Assembly (NCBI GenBank): GCA_016858145.1
Contig: JAEHOE010000253.1
Coordinates: 1 to 64,000 of the forward strand
Reading direction: 5' to 3'
From: Edaphochlamys debaryana
Taxonomy: Eukaryota > Chlorophyta > Chlorophyceae > Chlamydomonadales
DNA length: 64,000 bases
Both the position numbers and the translations under genes were made by a program. Below the pieces are notes generated by a model. That model had not been told where the DNA came from and made no database searches. It saw only the letters and a program-made list of their open reading frames with translations. This document shows positions 31,101 through 40,569 of the stretch, piece by piece (position 1 is the first letter of the stretch; each line of letters begins with the position of its first letter).

Positions 31101-32949
31101 CCAAGCCAGAACAGTTCTCTTACTACCTACTCATGCTGCACCACCTGGTGCAGCAGCGCCCAGACCTTAAAGACGTGTACATTGACTTCGGCTGTCAGAT
31201 CAGGAGCACGTGGCGGCGGTACGTAGCCAACCACCCCGAGCTGCCCCAGGCGGCCAAGGACCTGCGCATCATGGTCAACTGGATGCACGGGAGCGGCCAC
31301 GAGATCGCCTGCCAGCTGGTGAACAGCGGCAGATACTCTCCGGCTGCCGCAAGGCGCATTGGAGAGGAGATCGAACAGCTGTGGTCCATGACAAAAGTAA
31401 GCATGTGCTGGGGATGGCAGCATGGCACTATGCGCCATGGAGCGCGTGTTGGGGGGCATGTGCCTGCCGCAAACCTCTTCTCACAAAGGAGGCTGAGATC
31501 CGCTGCCTGATGCCCGTTTGCCCTACCCGCCTCCTCAGTCCGCCGGTTCCCTCGTGCGGTACATGTCCCTGCATCACCGGAGAGACTTCATCGAGGCGCT
31601 TCTGGCCGACATCGGCCGTGACAAGCTCAAGCGGATTGTCGTTCTGACGGAGAAGCGATACGCCGACACCATTAAGCTGCTGGGTAGGCTGGCGGAGACT
31701 GCCAGCAGCAAGGCATAACCCTCTACTGATCCCTGCACTCTCTGTGCTGTGTGACCCTTCTTGGCGTGGCCCTTTTGCCCCGCAGACGCCCACCGGAAAG
31801 CCCTGGCCTCGGTGATGTCGGAAGCGGCGAAAGCTGCGCCTCCCGTGCTGGACCCCCAGGTCGCCGCAGAGGAGTACAAGCGGGTCGTCCTGGGGACGGA
31901 GCGGGAGGAAACCACCGACGGAGACGCCTGGAAAGTGAGCAGGGAAAGCACAAGCGGGCTGGCTGGAGCGCGAGAGTTGACGAGGCACAGGTGGTGTTGA
32001 GAGACTGGCTTGAGCAGACCCGCGTGGTGCCCACGCCCTCAGGTCGAGTACGCACGGCTCTGCCTCCGCTTGGGGGAGCTGAAGCGCCTCCAGATCTCAG
32101 CCCCTTCCCTTGCGGTCGTCTCCAGCAGTGCATCCGTTGCGTTGGCCACGGCAAGCACGGATGACGCGCTCAGCAAGGTGCGAGCAGCACTGACCGCGAT
32201 GGAGCACAAGCGGGACCTGCCGCCAACCGAGCGTTCCAAATGGACGAAGGGCTACGAGCCCTTTGACTGCGCGCTGGACAAGCTGCGGCGGAAGGAAGTG
32301 GAGAGGTGCGCGGGCCTTAGGCGTTCGCTGCCATAGTCTATTGTGATGTTGCCTGTGTGGGGCATGACACGACCCTCGTCGCCGCAGCTTAGACCCCCCC
32401 TCCCTTACCCCGCCTTGCCCTCGACCACCCCTCTACAGGTGTCAGTCTCGCATCGAGCAGCTCGTGCTTGAGATCCGCGCCCTTCACTCGGATCGGGCAG
32501 CGGCGGGCTGTGCGGACAAGGAGACCAAAAGCATGCAGGCGCGGGGCAAGCGGAAGCGCGCCCAGGTTCGCGCACTGCTGGAGGAGATGTACGTTTGGCA
32601 GAGTGTGGGTGGCGGGTCGAGCGCGCGCCTGACGGAGCAGCAGCTGAAGAGCCTCTTTGACCCGGGCACGCCGATGCCGTGGGGCAACAATGAGTCACTT
32701 GTGCGCCTGCACCACGGGCGCCGCTACCTGGAGGCCGCGGCCGATCTGGCGCGCACAAGCGAGGAGGAGGCCACGCTGCGCGTGGAGAAGAAGCGGCTGG
32801 GGGCGTGGGTCAGGCACGCGGCTTCTTGCCTGCAAGCTGCACGTGAACGGGCAGCTGCCTGCGAGGGCACTGTGTTTCTCATTGACCAGCACCTGGCCCT
32901 GGTCGACCAGCTACGGACAGAGCTGGGTAGGAGCAGAATTCCCGTCTAA
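28145..32949 (+). CDS. KDZ transposase of element B, apparently intact
   Basis: Exons with matching phases: 28,145-28,841, 28,936-29,122, 30,750-31,396, 31,539-31,684, 31,786-31,934, 32,043-32,305 and 32,439-32,949. The N-terminus is basic with a coiled-coil stretch (QLRVYTQQLDTLSRERSAL), then a Cys-containing domain (KCECGAVF, GGCAICAETP). The core has VSLDAVTKLGHYASCG (first Asp), CDVHGVVGAVCMHTVPVRGG, DVYIDFGCQIRSTW (second Asp) and HGSGHEIACQLVNSGRYSP followed by GEEIEQLWSMTK (Glu). This is the expected KDZ order. The helical C-terminal region shares the EEMYVW ... PWG pattern with the element A enzyme. No frameshift or stop was seen, so this copy could be autonomous. Intron 2 is swollen to 1,627 bp by a 50-bp minisatellite. 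KDZ enzymes are expected to cut and paste their own element. Confidence 0.86.
29155..30672 (+). repeat. 50-bp minisatellite, about 30 units, in intron 2 of the element B transposase
   Basis: Units follow GCGCAGC(GTGG/TTCG)GAGGGGCC then TCAGCCCGCGCCCTGT(T/C)CCCT(T/G)GGGGCCT(C/T)G. The order of variants repeats every eight units: GGGGGCTTCG occurs at 29,301 and 29,701, and the rare CAGCCCGTGC at 29,581 and 29,981. This gives a 400-bp higher-order period over the first two thirds. No + strand frame contains a stop, so very long spurious reading frames appear. Confidence 0.92.
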
Positions 32950-33713
32950 GGGGGGAGGGGTAGGAGCAGACCATGCTGGCGTGCTGCAATGCACGTGTTT
33001 ACCTCCGGCAATGGTTGAGTTGCTTTTGGCGCTTTTAAGTGCGTGATGCTTGGCCGCACTGCGGTCCTTAGTGGCTGGACAAGCCAGGTGACGGGGCAGG
33101 GACTTGGAGCGTGGGGCGTGGGATCCAGCACTGAGCACGCAGCTGATTGTTGTAACAGGCGCTGGGCAAGCCAGGTGACGGGGCAGGGACTTGGAGCGTG
33201 GGGCGTGGGATCCAGCACAGAGCACGCAAACCTCCAGCCATTACGCAAAGGGCCCTCAAGCAAACAGAAGACCGCCTGCATCCGCAGCGGCCATCCCGGG
33301 GAAACACCCAAGCACCAGCGTTCAGGCCAGGTAGCCACACTCTCACCCACAAGAAAAGAATAATTCCCTCCCTACACACGCTAGCACCCGCCCCAGCCCT
33401 AGCGCTGCCTGACGGGCGAGGGACTTGAAGCGTGGGATCCAGGGCAGAGCGCTGTAGATTCAGCAGCCCCGCTGCGGAGACGCGTCCCCCGTGGCCACTT
33501 CGGTGCTGTTGCCAACGGCCCTTACGCTTCAGTGCTGTACAAGTTCGTGCAATGCAAGCACATGCGCCTCGGCCTCCCCGGCCTCTCCCAGGTCCCCACG
33601 TCATCAACCAACGGGCCCAGAAGCCCAGAGTACTAGATGGGGCTACGCGCCCATGAGCAAGTGCATGCCCTCGGGCACACCAACTTAACCTGACCGCCAA
33701 GCCACGCCCTGGA
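32950..33713. repeat. Convergent intergenic spacer of element B with an 87-bp direct repeat
   Basis: The segment GTGACGGGGCAGGGACTTGG ... GTGGGATCCAGCAC occurs at about 33,088 and 33,175, and a weaker third copy (GGACTTGAAGCGTGGGATCC) at about 33,420. Otherwise this is the spacer between the transposase stop (32,949) and the accessory gene stop (33,714). The layout mirrors element A. Confidence 0.7.
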
Positions 33714-33974
33714 TCACGCCGAAGTCAGCTCCCCCGCCTCGTTCCACAGCTCCTCATAGCGCGCCTGCCGCGCGCTGCTACCCCGAATCAGGCATTTCAG
33801 TGCAAACAGCTCGGCGGCGATCTCCTGGTCCCGCTCGTGCCCCATGCGCACTTCCTCGAAGATGTCCCTCAGACTCTCCTCGAGCTCCGCCCAGGACACC
33901 TGAACCTCGCTACCGCTTCCATCCACCACTGCGGGTTGTGCAGCGGGCATGTTCCCAGCAGCCCGGGCCCCGCC

Positions 33975-34100
33975 CCTGCCGGCCTGGCCCCGCCCGTGCC
34001 GGCCTGGCCCCCGCCCGTGCCGGCCTGGCCCCCGCCCGTGCCGGCCTGGCCCCCGCCCGTGCCGGCCTGGCCCCCGCCCGTGCCGGCCTGGCCTCTGCCC
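33975..34100 (-). repeat. 21-bp (7-codon) tandem repeat
   Basis: CCGTGCCGGCCTGGCCCCCG plus C repeats five times from about 33,987. On the - strand it encodes GGGQAGT units inside the accessory gene of element B. The outermost unit towards the 3' end lacks one C, which changes the frame. Confidence 0.88.
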
Positions 34101-35414
34101 CGCCCCCTTGCAGGGCCTTCACCCGTGGGCTCCCGGTTGTACTTCTCCTTGTACTGCGCGCACGCTGACTTCCAGGCCTTGCGCAAGTGCTCCGCCCGCG
34201 CCACCTGAGCGAGGTCGCGATCGTGGTGCCCAAGTGCGGCCACAAGGCCGTCGTACGACAGACCCGCATCCTCATCCAGGCGCGCGAAGAAGAAGGCGTT
34301 GAGTTTGCTCTGCGTGTTTGCAGGCACCCGCGCCTGCCGCTGTGGCTGTGGCTGTGGCGGACCAGCGGCGGCACCGGGCCCCGGGCGGACCGTAGGGCGC
34401 GCCTCGGCTGCAGCGGTGGGCTGCTGCTGGACGGGCAGAATCCCGTGTGCCCCCGCCCACAAGTCCTCCCCCCCCGTCGCCGCCGCCGTCGCCTCCTCCT
34501 CCGTCGCCGCCGCCTCCTCCGCCGCCGCCGCCTGCTCCGCCGCCCCCGCCTCCTCCTCGAGGTCCCCAGTGTCGTCCTCGTGGTCACCTGGCGGGCGGGG
34601 TGAGGCATCTCGCCTCCGGCGCTGGGGGGCCCTGCCCTCCCCCATGACGGGGTTGGCGGTGTCCGCGGGCACGTACTGGGGCCTACAAGGGGCATTGGAA
34701 CAAATTGTCAGAACCGCAAACTTAGGTAACGGGGGTGGGGTTGAAGCGTTCCCCACCCTTCACACAACGTGCGCAGCGCCAGCCAGGCTTACAGGCAGTC
34801 CATTATGCTGTTGCGTGTTGCCGGTACGAGGATGAAGTCCTTGAGGACCTTGTTGAGGAAAGAGCGCTGGCTGTTTGACAGCCCGTCAGCTTCCAGCCCC
34901 TCAATGTGCAGGTGCGCGGCACCGGACTTGCCGCTGTTAGCGAACAGGAGGAAGGTGGCACGGTTGCACACTAGGGCTATCGAATCCACACGCTCTTTCA
35001 GCAGCGCAATGTTCCTGGAGCACTCTTGTACCTTGCAGGAGGGGGGGGGGGGCGATGGGGAGAGACATGGAAGTCAGCACAGCGGGGTGGTCGCAGCGGT
35101 GCACTAGTTACATGGCTACACGTCACGTGTGCAAGTCAATAGGGACTTGCCTTGAACTGCTCCTCGAGACGCCACTGCTCGTAGGCGGGATCGCCTGGCT
35201 TGCTGTTCTTGGGCTCACCAAGCGGCTCCCCCCTCGCCCGCTTGCCTAGAATCCTGAGCCGCTCGGGTGCCATCCCGGCCTCCCTCTTAGCCAGTTCCTC
35301 CCTCGCACGTAGCACGGTCCGGTGGACCGGTTTCGGCTGTTGCTGCTGCCGCTGAGCCAGCTGTGCCTTGAGCACTTGATTCTCTAGCCGCAGTCGCTGC
35401 ATTGCCGCTGACTC

Positions 35415-36640
35415 CGTGCCAGCAGCTGAGGGCCGGGCGGCGGCACGGTCCAGGGGTGCCGCGAGGGGCTGTCCGTGCGGGGCGCCGCCACGGTCCGTGA
35501 GCACGGCGCCAGCAGCTGAGGGCCCGGCGGTGGCACGGCCCTGGAGTGCCGCGAAGGGGTTGCCGGCGGGCGGGGCGGCAGCGCCGCCCGTGGGCACGGC
35601 GCCAGCAGCTGAGGGCCGGGCGGCGGCACGGTCCAGGGGTGCCGCGAGGGGCTGTCCGTGCGGGGCGCCGCCACGGTCCGTGAGCACGGCGCCAGCAGCT
35701 GAGGGCCCGGCGGTGGCACGGCCCTGGAGTGCCGCAAAGGGGTTGCCGGCGGGCGGGGCGGCAGCGCCGCCCGTGGGCACCGCGCCAGCAGCTGCGGGCC
35801 TGGCGGTGGCACGGTCCAGGGGTGCCGCGAGGGGCTGTCCGTGCGGGGCGCCGCCACGGTCCGTGAGCACGGCGCCAGCAGCTGAGGGCCCGGCGGTGGC
35901 ACGGCCCTGGAGTGCCGCGAAGGGGTTGCCGGCGGGCGGGGCGGCAGCACCGCCCGTGGGCACGGCGCCAGCAGCTGAGGGCCGGGCGGCGGCACGGTCC
36001 AGGGGTGCCGCGAGGGGCTGTCCGTGCGGGGCGCCGCCACGGTCCGTGAGCACGGCGCCAGCAGCTGAGGGCCCGGCGGTGGCACGGCCCTGGAGTGCCG
36101 CGAAGGGGTTGCCGGCGGGCGGGGCGGCAGCGCCGCCCGTGGGCACGGCGCCAGCAGCTGAGGGCCGGGCGGCGGCACGGTCCAGGGGTGCCGCGAGGGG
36201 CTGTCCGTGCGGGGCGCCGCCACGGTCCGTGAGCACGGCGCCAGCAGCTGAGGGCCCGGCGGTGGCACGGCCCTGGAGTGCCGCGAAGGGGTTGCCGGCG
36301 GGCGGGGCGGCAGCACCGCCCGTGGGCACGGCGCCAGCAGCTGCGGGCCTGGCGGTGGCACGGCCCTGGAGTGCCGCGAAGGGGTTGCCGGCGGGCGGGG
36401 CGGCAGCGCCGCCCGTGGGCACGGCGCCAGCAGCTGAGGGCCGGGCGGCGGCACGGTCCAGGGGTGCCGCGAGGGGCTGTCCGTGCGGGGCGCCGCCACG
36501 GTCCGTGAGCACGGCGCCAGCAGCTGAGGGCCCGGCCTAGGCACGGCCCTGGAGTGCCGCAAAGGGGTTGCCGGCGGGCGGGGCGGCAGCGCCGCCCGTG
36601 GGCACCGCGCCAGCAGCTGAGGGCCCAGCGGCGACGCGGT
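35415..36640 (-). repeat. 180-bp (60-codon) tandem repeat in the accessory gene of element B
   Basis: Six to seven 180-bp units, each made of two related halves of about 90 bp (AVPTGGAAAPPAGNPFAALQ and AVLTDRGGAPHGQPLAAPLD on the - strand). One unit near 36,330 is a half-length copy. The stop codon at 36,537 falls in this array. Confidence 0.9.
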
Positions 36641-36984
36641 TAGCATGGAGAGCTGTGTGGATGGGGGACAGGCCTCGTAGGATCGCCTCAATGCTGGAGC
36701 CCTCCGGACTGCCGAGTGTTGGTATGGGCTGTGTAAAGAGACGATCGGGACTGCCAGCAGGGAAGATAATGTCGGAGTCTGAATCATCAATGACCCCGGT
36801 GCTTGCTGGACTTGGTCTGCTAATCCCGCCGGCGCCCCCAGCTAGCGTGCTGCCCAGGCTGAAGGGCGCTCCGAAGTGCGTCAGAGCGCCCGCGGCGGGG
36901 GCGTCGAGGCCAGCGTTCTGCAGGGAATGACGGTGCAGCGACGCTGTGGTCAGTGCAGCTGCGGACGACTGGGCAACTGGAGGG

Positions 36985-37350
36985 GCATGAGGCCCGAGGA
37001 GGCCGCTGCTGCTCATGCTGCCGCCATGCATACCCGCCGCCAAGCCGCTGAGCGCCGCAGAGCTCTGGCCGAGCAGGGCACTCGAGGGGAGGCGCCGGCT
37101 TAGGGTGGGTGCGCCAGATCCGAGGAGGCCGCTGCTGCTCATGCTGCCGCCGTGCATACCCGCCGCCAAGCCGCTGAGCGCCGCAGAGCTCTGGCCGAGC
37201 AGGGCACTCGAGGGGAGGCGCCGGCTTAGGGTGGGTGCGCCAGATCCGAGGAGGCCGCTGCTGCTCATGCTGCCGCCGTGCATACCCGCCGCGAAGCCGC
37301 TGAGCGCCGTAGAGCTCTGGCCGAGCAGGGCACTCGAGGGGTGGGGCCGG
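36985..37350 (-). repeat. 126-bp (42-codon) tandem repeat
   Basis: Copies anchored by CGAGGAGGCCGCTGCTGCTC at 36,995, 37,121 and 37,247, exactly 126 bp apart. They encode SSALLGQSSAALSGLAAGMH and GGSMSSSGLLGSGAPTLSRR on the - strand. The period keeps the reading frame. Confidence 0.9.
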
Positions 37351-38499
37351 CTCAGGAGCCGGCCCAGGAGCCCCCCGTTGAGCAGAGCGACTCGCTGACG
37401 CTGCCACTCCTCAAGGGCGGCAACTTCGGAGAGCTCACGGCAAGCTTCCGCCCGGCTGGCCTCCGAGACGCCCGCCTGTGTCCCCGCCTGACTAGCATCC
37501 CGGTCCGCAGCCTGGGCCTCCGCCTCGCCCCCGCCAATGGGTCCTGGCCTGGCCGCCGCGGACTGAGCCCCTTCCTGCTCGCTTGCCGCCGACACCTCTG
37601 GCTCAGCAGGGTGGCGAGGCAGAGCTGCGAGGGGAGCCTGGGGCGCCGAAGGGTCGGCTAGCATCAGCAGTCTGGGCGGCTGAGCACTGGCCTGGTCACC
37701 CCCATCTTGGCTTGGCTGGGGCGGGAGGCGCGACGGTGCGCCGTGACGGCCCTCACACCGGCTCTGCCCCCCTGTTGATAGGCCTTTGGACCCCAGGTAG
37801 GGAGCTAGCGCCTTTGCAACGACGCCTGCAAGGCGAAGCTTGGATGCCCCAGCTTCAAAGAGCGCCACGGCTTCCAGCGAAGCTTCCGTGCTGAAGGACT
37901 TGTGCGCCTCACACAGCTCCTCCACGAGGGCTGCAGACAGCGTCTGCTGGACAAGGGACTCAAGCCCTTCAGCAGAGCGTGCGTTGGCGTGGCATGCCTG
38001 GGGGGGGGGATTGGACAGCACAGCAACTCGAATGAGAGTAGACGAGACGAGGGCACGAGGGAGGGCACCTGTGTTACGTTCTGCGGGGTTTACCCCAGAG
38101 TGGGGCGTTGACTGTGTTTGGCACGCACACGCGACGCGTCAGCGCGCACCTCTGCCACCTTCCGGGCTGCCCGCTTGGACACAGCTGCGAATCGAAACGC
38201 ATAGGTGCTGTGGCCGCGATTGCGTGTGAAGCTTTGCTCGTCGGCAAGCGGAGGGATTGCACCCGCAAGCGCGCTGGTCACAGCGGAGCAAACCGCTTCG
38301 TCCATTCCTATAGTAGTATGCGTGGCATGGCCTGGTAGAAGAGCTCAGTCCAGGCTGTGGAGCTCGGTTCGGCGTCGGCGATTGCTCGCGACAGTTGCTT
38401 GCGACAGCTACGCTTGCTTAGTTTTGCTCGTTGCAAAAATTGCGCATTGCGCTGGGGCAACGGTCAAAGGACAGGAGCAGGAGGAGGAGAAGGAGCACG

Positions 38500-38813
38500 T
38501 CGGTCGTGCTCGCAGTTTCGTGCGGCAAGTACGCTAGGTCGCGATGTGGGATGTAGCGGTGTGTGCTATGTGACAGGACACTGCATGCGACCTATGGTGG
38601 TACGCGGTCAAGGTGTAACCCGTGATGAGAGTTCTCGGTCAACACAGAAGACTAGGACGATACGTCGGATGGGACCATCGGCCTCATGCCATCTATGGTC
38701 CTACGACCGGTGTGAGACCTAGCTGGGCCGGCTGCCCGAGGAACCGGCACCCCTGGGGGAACTGGACCTGCCCGAGCCTAGGTGAGAGAGGGCTCGGGCA
38801 TCCCCCCATACCT
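38500..38813 (-). repeat. Right TIR of element B, uninterrupted
   Basis: Continuous inverted counterpart of 17,594-17,680 plus 27,741-27,965. It reads across the place where the left copy is split by A (around 38,722-38,728), so it is the internal control for the nested insertion. It ends at CCATACCT, followed by the target duplication. Confidence 0.92.
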
Positions 38814-38822
38814 CTTGTTCAC
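38814..38822. repeat. Target-site duplication CTTGTTCAC, right copy
   Basis: Second copy of the 9-mer found at 17,585-17,593. The LTR sequence GCAGCATAACCGTCCAGCGG continues directly after it, as in the intact LTR at 44,200. Confidence 0.92.
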
Positions 38823-39333
38823 GCAGCATAACCGTCCAGCGGTTAGCGGTCACCACGTCCTCCTGGTTCCACGCGCTAAGTTGATAAGTCGCTCCAGCCA
38901 CTCTAATATGGTAGGGAGTAGTGTCAGCATCTACCAAGTTGGGTGCGGGGCTTACCGGAACAAGCGCCGGCACCCGCCTTAAGTACTACAATACTAACCG
39001 CCATGGGCCTCCAATCCGGGCCCCCATGCAATTTCCGACACTCATTCCGTTGGAGCGGTTGCTCCGACAGCGGTTGGCGGTTGCTCCGACAGTTGCCCAA
39101 CCGCCGTCCCGTCTGACCACTGGGGTCCCGCCCGACACGCGGTCCCCCACTCTCTCCCCAACACTCCGGGTGGCCCCAAACGGCTCCCGTTGCTATTTAT
39201 CAGCTATATATATAATTCGGAAGTCTCTCGCGAGCAGGTGGTCAGTCGCGGATTGTGGTCCGCGCTGCCCGCGTGCCACACATCAGGCGGCATGCTCACC
39301 CAAACGGCGTGACCCAGGTCCCCTGATACTACA
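38823..39333 (-). repeat. Left LTR, proximal fragment (511 bp)
   Basis: Matches 44,200-44,710 with no difference seen by eye, from GCAGCATAACC to CCCTGATACTACA. It contains the TATATATATAA stretch (about 39,205-39,215). On the - strand this is the U3 start of the 3' LTR. Confidence 0.92.
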
Positions 39334-40569
39334 GCTGTCCCATCATCCCCCACGTCCGCTAGGCGTCCCTGCCTAGCCCTGGGGCACGCCTGACCCTTAA
39401 AGTCAGGGCGCTTGTACCTTGGGCGTTGTGTCGAAGCAGTTGGTCCGACACGGCAAGGGCCAGGATGGGCCGACATCGGACTGTCAGCCTTGACTCCGCA
39501 ACTTCGGGGCTGGGGCGGGATGTAGTCAAGCGGGGGCTCTACTCAAGAGACATTGTCGTGCGTCTTGTCCCTTGGCCGCGATGGCGGGGTTGGTCACGGT
39601 ACGTGTCGGAACGACAGGCGATGGGTTCGCACGGCGTGTCAGGTCGTAGCTCCAGACACCAGTCCTTACTTGGTTACCTTGAACCGCTGTTAAATACTCC
39701 TTTCGCGTCATTAATCACAGGAGAAGCCTCAGAGTCCACACATCTCCTGGACGCATCGACGCTGTATGTAGTCGTAGTCGCTCCTGTAGGCCACATCAAT
39801 AGCCATGGTGACAGAAGAAAGCTCACGGGCGATGCTCCACACGTCCGCTGGCGCCGCGAGGATCCTCCCGTCTGGCTTAGGGTTCTCCCTCCTCATCCTG
39901 GCTTCCTCCGGGGCGTTGAGCGGGTCTTCTCGTCACCTTGGGGTGACTGTCCTTAAATGCTCCGTAAGTGGGCCGGTGCGCGGCTCCGGGGCCTTGGTCG
40001 CGAAGCTCTGGCGCCAGGAGCGCGTTGCCCTGATATATCCTCTTTTTAGCTCCGCTTCGTGCATGTTATCGTGCACAAAGCCGTTACGATTGCCTCCTTC
40101 CTTTGTTGCTCGCCACCTGTCGCCATCCTCCATCACCTCCGAATCGGCTCCGGGTCGGCTACAGGCTTGACTTGGGCACGTAGAGGAGGTGGGTAGGGAT
40201 GGAGAGGTGTAATCTGTGGGCGTCCACTGCGATGTCGCAAGGCGGGCCTCCGCTGGCGGGAGCGAGGCGTGTCTCCCTCACGCGGTAAGCCTCCACCGCA
40301 TTGTCCTCCGCCACAGTCCCGGGAGCCAACGATATTCCGCCTTCAGCGGCTGCCAGCCTTGAGAAGCGGTGAGTTTGGGTCGGGCTCCACACATGTATGG
40401 CTTTAGCCTTCGCAGCGGGACTGCTGGGCGCCATGCTGACGGCAGTCAGTTCTGGTGCCGCTTCCACCATCAGCACCCTCAGCGGGTGCGCTGCTGGTGC
40501 GCCAGTTTCGACTCCTCCGGGGGCTTATCCCCCACGTTTGTCCTCTTCTTCCGTAGCCTCTTCTGGGGT
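39334..40569 (-). other. Retrotransposon interior downstream of gag, no pol recognised
   Basis: Next to the LTR a purine-rich tract on the - strand (GGGGGATGATGGGACAGC) fits a polypurine tract. A 105-codon - strand frame at 40,159-40,476 (ending RLHLSIPTHLLYVPKSSL) could be a gag extension, but shows no protease, reverse transcriptase, RNase H or integrase motif. Otherwise nothing coding is seen. Confidence 0.6.

Larger units (their letters stand above)
33714..38021 (-). pseudogene. Accessory gene of element B: low-complexity/coiled-coil protein with an in-frame stop
   Basis: Not recognised as a known family. In transcript order: a long exon from about 37,998 to 35,152 encodes SAEGLESLVQQTLSAALVEE, then three 42-residue repeats, a DSDSDIIFPAG segment, 60-residue repeats and a helix (MQRLRLENQVLKAQLAQRQQ, coiled coil likely). 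Next come about 35,031-34,795 (RATFLLFANSGKSGAAHLHI) and 34,684 to about 33,960 (Glu/Ala runs, a conserved-looking stretch near SKLNAFFFARLDEDAGLSYD, a Gly-rich 7-residue repeat). The end encodes WAELEESLRDIFEEVRMGHE and stops at 33,714. The first exon is interrupted by TAG at 36,537-36,539. The sequence is open in the same frame on both sides (494 and 458 codons). A one-base slip near the 21-bp repeats may also be present. A short 5' exon near 38,305-38,096 (MDEAVCSAVTSALAGAIPPL) is possible but its splice phase does not fit cleanly. Confidence 0.6.
17594..38813. mobile_element. Element B: KDZ-superfamily DNA transposon with long TIRs, carrying nested element A
   Basis: The block is bounded by 9-bp direct repeats and by inverted repeats of about 312 bp. 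The right TIR is continuous at 38,500-38,813. The left TIR is split into 17,594-17,680 and 27,741-27,965 by element A. The 225-bp inner part is identical on both sides; the outer part has one mismatch over about 72 bp, and only the last 14 bp or so are imperfect. Without A the element is about 11.2 kb. It contains a KDZ transposase (28,145-32,949, +) and a convergent accessory gene (38,021-33,714, -). KDZ transposons are known for large size, TIRs and target duplications of about 8-9 bp, which fits. The element lies in the left LTR of the retrotransposon. Confidence 0.88.

Noticed and set aside
28876..31510. Very long + strand reading frames (500-770 codons) across the minisatellite
   Set aside because: The 50-bp repeat lacks stops in every + frame. 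Splice sites at 29,122 and 30,749 remove it, and homology to the third KDZ copy supports the intron.
35416..36540. A 374-codon + strand frame antisense to the 180-bp repeats
   Set aside because: Shadow of the repeat. The - strand frame has the coiled-coil continuation and splice sites.
17594..38813. A short foldback element with A and B both inserted at its centre
   Set aside because: The right TIR of B is continuous across the supposed boundary (38,724/38,725). It is simpler that the outer 87 bp belongs to the TIR of B and was separated by A.
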